A stretch of DNA of 64,000 nt, taken from the NCBI GenBank assembly GCA_031287575.1, contig JAITSV010000069.1, positions 1-64,000 on the forward strand, in the 5' to 3' direction. Both the position numbers and the translations under genes were made by a program. The notes under the pieces were generated by a model. That model did no database searches. It had not been told where the DNA came from and saw only the letters and a program-made list of their open reading frames with translations. Positions 52,432 to 61,542 of this stretch are shown in pieces; position 1 is the first letter of the stretch, and each line of letters starts with the position of its first letter. This DNA is from Desulfovibrio sp. (lineage in GTDB: Bacteria; Desulfobacterota; Desulfovibrionia; Desulfovibrionales; Desulfovibrionaceae).

Positions 52432-53970
52432 CTAGCCGCGCTTTGCGCGTGGCGTCCGTTTTCCAGACCGGGCCGCATTGGGTGAGCCGGGCAGGCCCAG
52501 CGCCAGCGCCAGCGCGGCGGCCACCAGGGGGAATTCCGCATCGTCCAGGGTGCGCGGGTCCAGCCGGAAGGTGTCGTCTTCCAGCCTGCCGACCAACGGG
52601 AGGGCGGGCGGTGCGACATCAAGCAGCCGTTCCTTCAGCGCGGTGGCGGAACAGCCCGCCGGGGCCACGCTGACCAGCGTGGTGGGCAGGTCGCGCTCCG
52701 GAAAGGAGCCGCCCCCCACCCGCGACACGCCGGGGGCAAGGCCGATGGCGGCCGCATCGCCCAGCGCGGCGCGCAGCCGGGTGGCCAGTTTGCGCGCCCG
52801 CCGGGCCAGTTCGTCCGCCGGGGCGGTCATCATGCGCAGGGTGGGCACCTTGTGGCGGGCCAGTTCCGGGTCCAGGTACAGGCGCAGGGTGGCTTCCAGC
52901 GCGGCCAGGGTCATCTTGTCGATGCGCAGCGCGCGGTTAAGCGGGTTGCGCTTGATGCGCGCGATGATCTCTCGCCGCCCCACGATAAGCCCGGCCTGCG
53001 GGCCGCCCAGCACCTTGTCGCCCGAAAAGCTGACCACGTCGGCCCCGTCGGCCACCACCTCGCGCACGGTGGGTTCGCCATGCAGGCCCCACGGGGTGAA
53101 ATCCAGAAAGCTGCCGCTGCCAAGGTCCTCGATGACCGGCAGGTTGCGCGCCCGGCCCAGGGCCACCAGTTCCGCCAGGGGCACTTCCTTGTGGAAGCCG
53201 GTGATGCGGTAGTTGGAGGTGTGCACCTTCAGCAAGGCCACGGTGTGCTCGTTGATGGCGTTTTCGTAGTCGCGCAGGTGGGTGCGGTTGGTGGCGCCCA
53301 CCTCGCGCAGCACCGCGCCGCTTTTTTCCATGACTTCCGGGATGCGGAAGCTGCCGCCGATTTCCACCAGTTGCCCGCGCGAAACCACCACCTCGCCGCC
53401 CTTGCACAGGGTGTCCAGCACCAGCAGCACGGCGGCGGCGTTGTTGTTGACCACAAGGCCAGCCTCTGCCCCGGTGACCTTGCACAGCAGTTCTTCCACG
53501 TGGGAATAGCGGCTGCCGCGTTCGCCGGTGGCCAGGTCGAATTCGAGGTTGGAGTAGTTGGCGCAGGCCTCGGCCACGGCGGCGGTGGCTTCTTCCGCCA
53601 GCAGGGAACGGCCGAGGTTGGTGTGGATGACCACGCCCGTGGCGTTGAGCACGCGGCGGAAGTGCGGGCGCGCCGCACGCAGCACGTGTGTCATGAGCGC
53701 GGGCAGCAGCGCCTGCGTGGAGAGGGCGGCGGCGTCGGTGATTGTTCCGGCCCGGATGGCCTCGCGGCACTGGTCGAGGAAGGCGTTGACCAGGTCGCGC
53801 AGCAGCGGGCGCGGCAGTGCGGCCAGGTGGGCCACGTCGGACTGTGCGAACTGTGCGAACTGTGCGGCCAGGTCGGATGCGGCGGACGTTGTCGGTCCGG
53901 CCTGTTCCGGATGTGCCAGGGCGGTGAGCAGGACGTCCATGGAGGGCAGGGACCGGAACAGGTTCGACAC
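52432..53970 (-). CDS. selA: L-seryl-tRNA(Sec) selenium transferase SelA
   Basis: PLP enzyme that converts seryl-tRNA(Sec) to selenocysteinyl-tRNA(Sec), the step that makes Sec available. The 512-residue product has the PLP lysine K319 in [36 protein letters not shown] (about 109-128), [36 protein letters not shown] and [21 protein letters not shown]. The N- and C-terminal domains are present, with a short Arg/Lys-rich tail. selB and selC are not in the window. Its presence supports decoding of the in-frame TGA at 2833 as Sec. Confidence 0.95.
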   Translation of the reverse strand: MSNLFRSLPSMDVLLTALAHPEQAGPTTSAASDLAAQFAQFAQSDVAHLAALPRPLLRDLVNAFLDQCREAIRAGTITDAAALSTQALLPALMTHVLRAARPHFRRVLNATGVVIHTNLGRSLLAEEATAAVAEACANYSNLEFDLATGERGSRYSHVEELLCKVTGAEAGLVVNNNAAAVLLVLDTLCKGGEVVVSRGQLVEIGGSFRIPEVMEKSGAVLREVGATNRTHLRDYENAINEHTVALLKVHTSNYRITGFHKEVPLAELVALGRARNLPVIEDLGSGSFLDFTPWGLHGEPTVREVVADGADVVSFSGDKVLGGPQAGLIVGRREIIARIKRNPLNRALRIDKMTLAALEATLRLYLDPELARHKVPTLRMMTAPADELARRARKLATRLRAALGDAAAIGLAPGVSRVGGGSFPERDLPTTLVSVAPAGCSATALKERLLDVAPPALPLVGRLEDDTFRLDPRTLDDAEFPLVAAALALALGLPGSPNAARSGKRTPRAKRG

Positions 53971-54014
53971 GTGGGGCTCCTTGCTGGCGTGCGGCGAATG
54001 CGGGGCGCGGCCTG

Positions 54015-55514
54015 TCAGTTTCCTGAATGCGGCGGGCCGTGCGGTGTTTCCGGGGCGTCGTCAGGATGTGTGTCCGGATGTACACCCGGATTTGCGTCCG
54101 GTGACGCGGCGGGGGAGCCATGCGGACTGGCTTCCGGAGAATTCACGGGCACCTCGCAGGTGCCGCCAGCACCCCGCGATTCCAGACAATCGGGCCGAAG
54201 TGTAAAGAATTCGCCGAGCAAATACAAGGAGCCGCACAACAGCACCGGACCTTGCGGGGCAAGGGCGGTGGCCTCGGCCAGCGCGGCGGCCATGTCCGGC
54301 ACGGCGCGGGCGGCGGGGCCCAGCAGGGCGGCCAGGTCTTCACCACGCGCGGCGCGGGCGTTGTCCCGGATGGTGGGCACCAGCACGGGCGCGTCACCGG
54401 CCAGGCGGCGCACCTCTTCGGCCACGGCCACAAGGTCCTTGTCGGCCAGGCACGAGAAGATCACCACGGCGGGGCGCGCGCACTGGTCGGCCAGGGCCGC
54501 GCGCAGGGCCGCCAGCCCGTGCGCGTTGTGGGCGCCGTCGATGACCAGGCGCGCGGGCAGGGGGGGCATGTCAGACATTTCGGGAACTTCGGGCGCTTTG
54601 GGCGCGTCCGCTCCGTCCGCTCCGTCTGCCCCGTACGGTTCGGCGGCTGGGCGTTCCACCCATTGCAGGCGGCCGGGAATCCACGCCTCCGACAAACCTT
54701 GGCGCACGGCGTCCTCGTGCGATTCCCACTCGTTGGCCTTGGCCAGGGTGGTCCATGCGGCCAGGGCCAGCAAGGCGTTGATGCGCTGGTGTGGTCCGGC
54801 CAGGCCCAGTTCGGCCTTGGCGGGCAGCCTAGCCACGTCGTCGGCCTCGTGCAGGGTGGCACCGCAGGCGTCCGCCGCCGTGCGCAGTTCGTTCATGGCG
54901 TCCGATGGCTGGGGCGCGGTGACGGCGGGCACGCCGGGCCGTAGCGCCCCGGCCTTGTCGGCGGCGATGGCGGCGATGGTGGCACCCAGCACGTTTTGGT
55001 GATCTAGCCCGATGGGCGTCACGCAGACCACGTCGGCGGCCACGGCGGTGGTGGCGTCGTGCGCGCCGCCAAGGCCCGCCTCCAGAACGGCAAGCTGTAC
55101 GCCCGCCTCGCGGAAGGCCAGCAGGCCGAGCACGGTGAGAAACTCGAAATAGGTCAGGGCATCACCGCCGGCCGCCATGATCCGGTTGGCCAGGACTGGC
55201 CACTGGCTGGCGGCCAGCATGGCCCCGTCGATGCGGATGCGTTCGCGCGGGGTGACGAAGTGCGGCGAGGTGTACAGCCCTGTGCGCAGCCCGTGCGCCG
55301 TGCCGATGGCGGCCAGAAAGGTGGACGTGGATCCTTTGCCGTTGGTGCCCACCACCTGGGCCACGGCGAAGGGCGGCGCGGCAAGGGACAGCGCATCCAG
55401 CACGCGCTCCATTCGGCCAAGGCCAAGGTCCATGTGGAACATGCCCAACCTGTCCAGATGGGCCTGCACGTCGTCGTAGGTGGCGAAGGGAGATGCGGCG
55501 GAAGCGTGTGTCAT
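54015..55514 (-). CDS. folC: Dihydrofolate/folylpolyglutamate synthase FolC with long C-terminal tail
   Basis: ATP-dependent ligase of folate synthesis and polyglutamylation. The 499-residue product starts at 55514 and has the P-loop VVGTNGKGSTSTFLAAIG (about 53-70), TSPHFVTPRERIRIDG, VLEAGLGGAHDATT, TPIGLDHQNVLG and IDGAHNAHGLAALRAAL. The family averages about 420; here a Pro/Asp/His-rich tail of roughly 45 residues (ASPHGSPAASPDANPGVHPD) and an Asp/Gly-rich insert (GADGADGADAPKAPEVPEM near 305) make up the difference. Last gene before the tRNA; 44 bp upstream of selA in the same direction, so possibly co-transcribed. Confidence 0.92.
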   Translation of the reverse strand: MTHASAASPFATYDDVQAHLDRLGMFHMDLGLGRMERVLDALSLAAPPFAVAQVVGTNGKGSTSTFLAAIGTAHGLRTGLYTSPHFVTPRERIRIDGAMLAASQWPVLANRIMAAGGDALTYFEFLTVLGLLAFREAGVQLAVLEAGLGGAHDATTAVAADVVCVTPIGLDHQNVLGATIAAIAADKAGALRPGVPAVTAPQPSDAMNELRTAADACGATLHEADDVARLPAKAELGLAGPHQRINALLALAAWTTLAKANEWESHEDAVRQGLSEAWIPGRLQWVERPAAEPYGADGADGADAPKAPEVPEMSDMPPLPARLVIDGAHNAHGLAALRAALADQCARPAVVIFSCLADKDLVAVAEEVRRLAGDAPVLVPTIRDNARAARGEDLAALLGPAARAVPDMAAALAEATALAPQGPVLLCGSLYLLGEFFTLRPDCLESRGAGGTCEVPVNSPEASPHGSPAASPDANPGVHPDTHPDDAPETPHGPPHSGN

Positions 55515-56074
55515 GGTGAGCGTGCCTGTAGAAGGAGCGGAAGCGCACCCGGCATCCGGACATGCGGAAGGGGTGCATCTCCTTCGGTAGGACGCCGGGC
55601 CGGGCGCGTCAAGCGGGGGAAGGGATTGCATGCGGAAGGTGGTGACGGTGCGAGGGTGAAGGGTGACGCACGAAGCGGGCAGGTGGTGCAATTCGAACGG
55701 GAAGGGGCGGGCGCGGGTGCTGGAACGGACGCCGACGAGGCTTGCGCGGGGGAGCGCGCCAGAGGCGCGCAGGTGCATTGTGTTGGGCGGTTCAGGTGGC
55801 AAACGGCGATCCGATGCGCCAGTGGTACGCTGATGACGCGCTGGTGGGAGGGCGGGTGTGCGCTGGGAGTGCGACGGAGGTGCCGGAGCAAGAGACGGAT
55901 ACTGGTCGTGGCGGTCTTGCTGTTCGTATTCCGGCGTAGTCCTGATTGGGGCCCGGCCTGCCCCCCCCACCATACACACCACCACACACGCAGGCACCGA
56001 GTTGCCCAACGGTTGCCCCACGGTTGCCCTTGACCGGCGGCAGCGGCTCGGCTAGAAAAATCCCCTCTCGTCAC
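55515..56074. other. Upstream region of tRNA-Arg with no other gene
   Basis: Only a promoter for the tRNA was found. The remainder (55515-55990) carries no convincing frame; a short GGTTGCCC tandem (CAACGGTTGCCC, CACGGTTGCCC) precedes the promoter. Confidence 0.6.
56030..56058 (+). promoter_or_regulatory. Promoter of tRNA-Arg(TCT)
   Basis: TTGACC (56030-56035), 17-bp spacer, TAGAAA (56053-56058). The tRNA starts 17 bp after the -10. Confidence 0.65.
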
Positions 56075-56151
56075 GCGCCCGTAGCTCAGGTGGATAGAGC
56101 AGGAGCCTTCTAAGCTCTTGGCCGGGGGTTCGAATCCTCCCGGGCGCACCA
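56075..56151 (+). tRNA. tRNA-Arg (anticodon TCT)
   Basis: A 77-nt cloverleaf with encoded CCA: acceptor GCGCCCG/CGGGCGC, D-arm GCTC..GAGC, anticodon stem GGAGC/GCTCT with loop CTTCTAA (anticodon TCT, reading AGA), T-arm with GTTCGAATCC. Its own promoter lies upstream and a strong hairpin terminator at 56274-56315. Confidence 0.95.
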
Positions 56152-56192
56152 AAATGAAATCAAGTGGTTGGATGATAAAAAGGGCTTTCCAG

Positions 56193-56224
56193 AATAGGGT
56201 TGGGAAAATTTTTCCAACCCTATT
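56193..56224. repeat. Near-perfect 32-bp palindrome
   Basis: AATAGGGTTGGGAAAA faces TTTTTCCAACCCTATT with a single mismatch. It lies 40 bp after the tRNA-Arg 3' end. Possible protein-binding or termination hairpin. Confidence 0.6.
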
Positions 56225-56273
56225 TCCAACCTTGGGGATGTGAATAGAAATATTCTGGTGGCAGTCCAGGTGA

Positions 56274-56315
56274 AAGCAGAGGGCGCGGAGCTTGTTCCGC
56301 GCCCTCTGCTTTTTG
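56274..56315 (+). terminator. Rho-independent terminator after tRNA-Arg
   Basis: AAAGCAGAGGGCGCGG pairs with CCGCGCCCTCTGCTTT and is followed by TTTTTGCG. Perfect stem, clear T-run. Confidence 0.85.
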
Positions 56316-56872
56316 CGTGCGCGGACGTCTATCGTCGTCGGAGTGGCTCTTTGGAGCAAGGTAGCCCACCAAAATAGCCAGAGGCTTGTGGCGTTCACTG
56401 CAAGCTCTCGAATTTTCGTCATTGCGGAAAGGGGGGGGCTCGCCACTCCCCCCTCTCTCTACACGCCCCGCATGCGGGCAAGGCAGTGGGTTCGTCCCCG
56501 CGGTATGTCGTGGGGAATGCCATCTTTATGATGGCAGCATCTGTCGTCGGCTTCCGCCACCATGCCAAGTATGTCCACGAACGGTTGTCTGTATACATGT
56601 GTCATGGCGATGTTGTATTCTTGTAGATGGGAATTGGGAATGAGTTCGGCGAATGTATCGTTGTTATTGGTCGAAATTGTGATTCCTTTTGTTTTTTAAT
56701 TTTAAATGCTGTAAAATATTAAACAATTTATTCTAAAGAAGGAAGACAGTGAAGAAGTTGTATTAATCTTCAAATGCGTGTGCCAGCGCACAGACGAAGT
56801 GGACGAGTCTTGCAAATATGATGGTCCAGCCCCTCGCGATGTCGCGAGAAAAGAATTCATCAGGAGGACATC

Positions 56873-57340
56873 ATGCGTACACCTACAAAACAAGAATTGT
56901 CCGTAAACATTCAGAAAAGGGTCAAGTCATTCAGGGAGCAAGCAGCCGGAAACAGGGCGCCGCCAAGACCCTTGCCGTTGCCCGTGGGGGAGTGTCCTCA
57001 GGTCACCCCCGCAGGCAAATTCCCTGAGGCGTCAAGACAGATCGACATGGACAGCGCGTTGAGAGATTTGCTGGGTGCTGCCAGAGGGGAAGTTCTCGTT
57101 GTTAAAACTGCGCGGGCGGGCGACACGTTCAAGGCCAGCAAGGACAAGTTTGCGAGGAGGTGGCAGCGGCGGCTTGGCGCAGCCAAGATCGCCTGGGGCA
57201 AGCTGACCGAAGATGAACTGGTCCAGTCCGAAGGGCATGCCCTGACACTGGTGGGCTTGATACAGGAAAGATACTCCGTCACGCGTGGCGAGGCGGTGGA
57301 GCAGGTCAAAAGCTTCTTCGCCAGAACCAGTTGGATCTAA
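56873..57340 (+). CDS. CsbD-like stress-response protein
   Basis: The 155-residue product, behind CAGGAGG, has a CsbD-like C-terminus (about 95-150: ARRWQRRLGAAKIAWGKLTEDELVQSEGHALTLVGLIQERYSVTRGEAVEQVKSFF) in which the GKLTEDEL..EG..LVGxIQERY motif of the family is clear. Residues 1-90 are an unrelated, Pro/Arg-rich extension. CsbD proteins are small general-stress (sigma-B type) proteins of unknown mechanism. First gene of the accessory cluster after tRNA-Arg; composition less GC-rich than flanking core genes. Confidence 0.8.
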   Translation: MRTPTKQELSVNIQKRVKSFREQAAGNRAPPRPLPLPVGECPQVTPAGKFPEASRQIDMDSALRDLLGAARGEVLVVKTARAGDTFKASKDKFARRWQRRLGAAKIAWGKLTEDELVQSEGHALTLVGLIQERYSVTRGEAVEQVKSFFARTSWI

Positions 57341-57459
57341 GTATTCGATGCCTGTCGTTTTGCCAGGGGGCGCGGCAGGCATCGTCGGCGTGCTCCCTTG
57401 GCATGGAAATGGCCATGCACCATCCGGGAGCATTCAAAATGCAAATGACGGAGACCTAC

Positions 57460-58292
57460 ATGTACAAGCAATGCCGCAATTATCTCCTCGTGGCGGCCAT
57501 CGCGCTGACCATGGTTGCGCCTGTCGGCGCGATGGCGACCGAGGCTGTATCCCAGAATGTCACCGACGCCCGGCAAGAGGCCAGATCTGGACAACGTATG
57601 CCCTCAGCCCGTACCTGCGCGCCAGCACCATAAACGTGGCGGTGCAGGACGGCAAAGTCACGCTGACCGGGTACGTTGCAGAAGACGTCACCAAGGAGTT
57701 GGCACGGGAAATAGCCATGGGCGTTACCGGCATTCGAGAGGTGGACAACCGGATAATTGTCCAGTTCGGCTATTTTCCGCCCGAGTCGAATTCGACACGC
57801 GGCTACGGTGACGTGATCGACGATGCCAACATCACGACCTCGATCAAGTCGAAGCTGCTGTGGAGCAGGCACGCGGATGGTTTGGCAACCAGCGTGGTTA
57901 CAGAGCGGGGCAAGGTAACGCTGCGTGGCAATGCCGACAACATGGCCGCCAAGAATCTCGCCGGTCGCCTGGCCGTAAACACGCCGGGTGTCGTGTCCGT
58001 GGATAACCAGTTGGTGATCGGCAACGTCAGGCCGACAGGTGTTGAAGTTGCCAAGGACACCGCGCCTGAGGCTGGAACCGAGATCGCCGACAGTTGGATC
58101 ACGACGAAGGTGAAGTCCACCTTCCTGTACTCCAGCAATGTTGCCGGTTCCAACATCACGGTGAACACCAGCAAGGGCGTCGTCACGCTCAGCGGCAAGC
58201 TGAGCAGCGGCGCGGAACGTGCCCTCGCCGTCGAACTCGCGCAGAACGTGCGCGGGGTCAAGAGCGTCAAGTCGAAGGGCCTTACGTTCTGA
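57460..58292 (+). pseudogene. Triple-BON periplasmic protein with apparent frameshift
   Basis: Frame 1 (ATG 57460, CGGAGAC upstream) gives a signal peptide (YLLVAAIALTMVAPVGAMA) and VSQNVTDARQEA, then runs into a stop at 57633. The continuing homology (QIWTTYALSPYLRA..) lies in the next frame from about 57573. One missing C in the GAGGCCAGATC region restores VTDARQEA-QIWTTYAL. The rest carries three BON domains: about 57610-57770, 57820-58020 and 58080-58290 (IADSWITTKVKSTFLYSSNVAGSNITVNTS and GVVTLSGKL). BON domains bind membrane or periplasmic partners. Either a real frameshift mutation, a sequencing error, or programmed shifting. Confidence 0.8.
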
Positions 58293-58501
58293 TGGCAGGG
58301 GTTTGGTCGAAGGTCGCCGCGTGGCATGAACATGATGCGCGGTGATCTTTTTAGTGGTGCTGGTGCTTTTTCGTCTTTCGGCAGGGAGCTTGCGCCCGCC
58401 CGTTCTCTGATGCTGTTCAGGCGAGGATGCGCGCGACACGCTGCGGGACTGGCCTGACGGGATATCGCTTTTGATGACAGCCGGTTGTCCCTAGGCGAGC
58501 G

Positions 58502-59197
58502 TCATCGCACAGGCACCAGCTTGTCTCTGTAGCATTCGCAGGATGCCGCCTCCAGCCCGGTGCGGTTCAGGACGTGGATGTGGCCGCGTGTGTAGTGGAT
58601 GAGCGCCTTGGCCTGCAATTCCCCTGCAGCAACAGTGATCCCGCTTCTGCGTACCCCCAGCATGTCGGCAAGCGATTCGTGCGTGAGGTAGAAATTGTCG
58701 GCGTGCGCACGGTCCTGCGCCAGCAGCAGCCAATAGGCCAGCCGCTGTTCGATGGGGTGAAACCGCGTGCACAACGCAGTTTTCGACAGATCATCTATTG
58801 TCGTTGCCAGGTGCATCTGGAGAACATGAAGCAGGCGAGATTTGGCGTGCATGGCACGGAGAAAGTGCATCGTGCTCATCTTCAAGGCGCTACCCGCACC
58901 GGAAACAATGGATTTCATGGATGAAGGGTGACTTCCAAGGATCAATGTCGCGCCCAGCATGCCTTCGTTGCCGACCAGGCCGACAGCCATGCGCTGGTGT
59001 TCGCCCTGTGTCGCGATCAGCGAGATGAATCCGGCAAGGGGGAAGTACACGCACTGGTAGCGCTGGAACGGCTCATGAAGAACCGTGCCCAGAACCATAT
59101 CCACGGTGTCGCAATCTTTAATGATCTTGTTGCGTTCGCTGGGCGTCAGGCTCTCGATCAGGCAGTTGACGCCTGGGTGGGGAAGGGCGGCGGACAT
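58502..59197 (-). CDS. Crp/Fnr-family transcriptional regulator 1
   Basis: The 231-residue product starts at 59197 (AAGGAT upstream), beginning MSAALPHPGVNCLIESLTPSERNKI. It has a cyclic-nucleotide-like sensor domain (about 20-140: FPLAGFISLIATQGEHQRMAVGLVGNEGMLG) and a C-terminal winged HTH (HPIEQRLAYWLLLAQDRAHADNFYLTHESLADMLGVRRSGITVAAGELQAKALIHYTRGHIHV). No Fe-S cysteines as in Fnr. Next to another Crp/Fnr gene with similar architecture (59363-60091); these may be paralogues that control the adjacent stress genes. Confidence 0.9.
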   Translation of the reverse strand: MSAALPHPGVNCLIESLTPSERNKIIKDCDTVDMVLGTVLHEPFQRYQCVYFPLAGFISLIATQGEHQRMAVGLVGNEGMLGATLILGSHPSSMKSIVSGAGSALKMSTMHFLRAMHAKSRLLHVLQMHLATTIDDLSKTALCTRFHPIEQRLAYWLLLAQDRAHADNFYLTHESLADMLGVRRSGITVAAGELQAKALIHYTRGHIHVLNRTGLEAASCECYRDKLVPVR

Positions 59198-59362
59198 GCG
59201 CGTATCCTTTGGCACAAGGCAGCCAAGGAACGGCACGAGAAAGGTGCCAGCAATCTCGATGCCCCAACATGGATGGTCATCGGGCGGTTGTCTGTGCGCC
59301 ACGGCACGGTGGATGACGGCTACCGATGCCGCAAGGGACGTCGTCTGCCACCTGTTTGTCTG

Positions 59363-60091
59363 TCAGCCCCTGCGCGGAGCCGTAATGTACGGAAGAAGGC
59401 GGTCGGTTTCCTTCTTCACGACAGCATAGCACTCACAACTCAATTCTTCAAGCTTGGGTCTGTCAAGGACTGTTATTCGTCCGCGACTATATTCTATGAC
59501 GCCAAGTTTTTGCAGTTTTCCTGCAGCCTCGGTAACACCTTCGCGGCGGACGCCAAGCATGTTTGCGATGAGTTCTTGCGTCATGGTCAGCTGGTTGCTT
59601 GGAAGGCGGTCAAGAGAAAGAAGAAGCCATCTGCACAGTTGCTGGTCTATCGAGTGGTGGCGGTTGCAGACGGCAGTCTGGGACATCTGCGTGATCAGCG
59701 ATTGGGTGTAGCGCAGCATCAATTGCAGCAGCTCGCCATGGCGGTTGAATTCATCCTTCAGGATTTGCCCCTGCAGCTGGTAGGCGTGTCCTGCGCTTTG
59801 CACAATGGCCCTGCTGGGTGTGCTCTCCCCCCCCATGAAAACGGCTACCCCGATGAGCCCCTCGTTGCCGACCACGGAGATTTCCGCCGACGCCCCGCTT
59901 TCCATCACGTACAGCAGGGACACGATGGCGTCGGTCGGAAAGTAGACGTGGCGCATGGCGTCGCCGGATTCATACAGCACTTTGCCGAGCGGCATCGGCA
60001 CCAGTTCCAGATGGGGGAACAGACGTTCCTGAACGTTGTGGGGCAGCGCAGCCAGAAGGTGATTCTGGCGGGGTGAGGGTGTCTCCTGCAT
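59363..60091 (-). CDS. Crp/Fnr-family transcriptional regulator 2
   Basis: The 242-residue product starts at 60091 behind AAGGAGG. Sensor domain (about 15-135: LVPMPLGKVLYESGDAMRHVYFPTDAIVSLLYVMESGASAEISVVGNEGLIGVAVFMGGE) and HTH (SIDQQLCRWLLLSLDRLPSNQLTMTQELIANMLGVRREGVTEAAGKLQKLGVIEYSRGRITVLDR). It shares the VGNEG and HTH pattern with the neighbouring gene and is about 40% identical in the HTH by eye. A divergent Lmo0937-like gene lies 250 bp upstream. Confidence 0.9.
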   Translation of the reverse strand: MQETPSPRQNHLLAALPHNVQERLFPHLELVPMPLGKVLYESGDAMRHVYFPTDAIVSLLYVMESGASAEISVVGNEGLIGVAVFMGGESTPSRAIVQSAGHAYQLQGQILKDEFNRHGELLQLMLRYTQSLITQMSQTAVCNRHHSIDQQLCRWLLLSLDRLPSNQLTMTQELIANMLGVRREGVTEAAGKLQKLGVIEYSRGRITVLDRPKLEELSCECYAVVKKETDRLLPYITAPRRG

Positions 60092-60337
60092 GCCAGCCTC
60101 CTTGATGGAATGGCAGTCTCGTCGGAAAGAATGCGTCAACTGGCGCAGCCTATCTGTACGGTAGCGCACATTGCGCCTGTCCGTCAGCCCTTCGTGCCGT
60201 ATCATCCGCACCACGCGCCGGTCAGCGCAAGATGAAAAACCCTATGTGCGCCATCGAACGGAAGATATCCGTAAAGGGGCTACATTGGATGTGCTGGGAA
60301 TTGCCCTGAACGCCAACGGGAGCCGGGTGTCGCTGAC

Positions 60338-60484
60338 ATGCTTGAACTTGTTGCAGTCGTGCTCGTTGCCGTGTGGCTGATGGGGCTGGGGGCCTCATCT
60401 CCCATGACCGGATTCATCAATTTCCTTCTGGCCGTGGGGGTAGTTGTGGTCGTTGTCAGGATCATCCAGCGCAGGCGGTTGTAA
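60338..60484 (+). CDS. Lmo0937-family small membrane protein
   Basis: A 48-residue protein below common length cut-offs. The sequence MLELVAVVLVAVWLMGLGAS, PMTGFINFLLAVGVVVVVVR, IIQRRRL matches the family pattern: a helix with AVWLMGL, a GGFI-like turn and a second hydrophobic helix ending in basic residues. Two transmembrane segments; function unknown. Such genes often sit beside GlsB/YeaQ and BON genes in stress clusters, as here. The ribosome-binding site is poor (GGGAG about 13 bases upstream). Confidence 0.7.
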   Translation: MLELVAVVLVAVWLMGLGASSPMTGFINFLLAVGVVVVVVRIIQRRRL

Positions 60485-60588
60485 TCCCGGCGTGCATGCG
60501 GAGCGCATGGTGGCGCGGGGATGTTCGTCCGGGTGTCCCAATTCTTAGACGGACAACTCAAAGTTCGACACAGTTGCAGGAGCGCAAT

Positions 60589-60834
60589 ATGGAAAACTTG
60601 CTTTGGTTTCTTATCATCGGCGTGGTGGCGGGTTGGCTGGCAGGCACCCTGATGAAAGGGGGCGGGTTCGGCCTCGTGGGTGACCTCATTGTCGGCATTG
60701 TCGGCGCGGTGATCGGTGGTGTCGTGTTCGGCGCCCTGGGCATTGGCGGGGGCGGGCTGTTGGGGGCGATCCTCATGGCTACCGTTGGCGCGGTCATCCT
60801 GATTCTCTGCCTGCGTCTGCTCAAGCGTGCATGA
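60589..60834 (+). CDS. GlsB/YeaQ/YmgE-family stress-response membrane protein
   Basis: The 81-residue product, behind GCAGGAG, begins MENLLWFLIIGVVAGWLAGTLMKGGGFGLVGDLIVGIVGAVIGGVVFGALGI, the hallmark of the family (two or three helices with Gly-rich packing and the GDLIVGIVGAxIGG motif). Members are induced by stress or acid in several bacteria. In the stress cluster with the Lmo0937-like and BON genes. Confidence 0.9.
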   Translation: MENLLWFLIIGVVAGWLAGTLMKGGGFGLVGDLIVGIVGAVIGGVVFGALGIGGGGLLGAILMATVGAVILILCLRLLKRA

Positions 60835-60988
60835 TCGACGTACACCGAACCAGACCCTGACGTTGTCGATGATGCGGGGACATGCGCCGACGCCTGCTTC
60901 CCTGCACGACGACAGGAGCGACACGGTTTGGAGGAATGCGGCGGCTGCCGCAGCAACCCTGCATCATCGTTTACACAGGAGTATTTCT

Positions 60989-61306
60989 ATGAAGTTTCCC
61001 AAAATCATGACGCTGTTTCTCACAATCGTCATGGCCCTTGCCCTCGGTTGCGCATCGACATCGACCTCCGAAGGAACAGGCGAATACATTGACGATACCG
61101 CCATCACCGCCAAGGTGCAGACGGCCATTCTTCAGGAGCCGTCCCTGACGTCTGCCGAGATCAACGTCGAAACCTTCAAGGGTGTGGTGCAATTGAGCGG
61201 CTTTGTCGGATCCCGGGCCGAGATCAACACCGCCGTCCAGGTGGCGCGCAAGATCCAGGGCGTGAAGTCCGTCCGCAACGACATGCACGTCAAGGGGCAA
61301 CAGTAA
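60989..61306 (+). CDS. BON-domain lipoprotein
   Basis: The 105-residue product, behind ACAGGAG, starts with a lipoprotein signal (MKFPKIMTLFLTIVMALALGCAST; lipidated Cys near residue 21) followed by one BON domain (DDTAITAKVQTAILQEPSLTSAEINVETFKGVVQLSGFVGSRAEINTAVQVARKIQGVKSVRNDMHVK). Periplasmic and membrane-anchored, similar to OsmY-type osmotic-stress proteins but single-domain. Two hairpins follow (61340-61372 and 61415-61446). Confidence 0.9.
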   Translation: MKFPKIMTLFLTIVMALALGCASTSTSEGTGEYIDDTAITAKVQTAILQEPSLTSAEINVETFKGVVQLSGFVGSRAEINTAVQVARKIQGVKSVRNDMHVKGQQ

Positions 61307-61339
61307 CGGGGCGTAACTGCCCGCCCGCATCTGTCCGTT

Positions 61340-61372
61340 GGCCGTGCTCCTTGCCTCTGGAGGGGCACGGCC
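61340..61372 (+). terminator. Hairpin downstream of the BON lipoprotein gene
   Basis: GGCCGTGCTCC pairs with GG-GCACGGCC across a short loop (61340-61372). No T-run; may act as a Rho-independent-like stem or a processing site. Confidence 0.4.
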
Positions 61373-61542
61373 CGACGCGGTTCCCGCCGCGTGACGTTTG
61401 TTTGCCACACTGCCCCGTTCCCTCTCCCGCCAGGAAGAGGGAACGGTGCTGCGCGGCCCCCTGCGTCACTGGCGCCATGCGCAGGTTCGCGTTTTTGCCT
61501 TGGACCCGCTGTGATTCCGCCTTTGCGAAAGGAGACTCAGGA

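Larger units (their letters stand above)
56152..56872. other. AT-richer gene-free stretch after tRNA-Arg
   Basis: No integrase or other gene found in 720 bp. Contents: a 32-bp palindrome (56193-56224), the tRNA terminator (56274-56315), a GGGGGG/CCCCCC hairpin (about 56431-56452) and an AT-rich patch at 56640-56760 that differs sharply in composition from the rest of the window and may hold the promoter of the CsbD-like gene. Confidence 0.6.

Noticed and set aside
56075-56151. tRNA-Arg as a proven attachment site for an integrated island
   Set aside because: No integrase gene and no second copy of the tRNA 3' end in the window, so integration is only a possibility.
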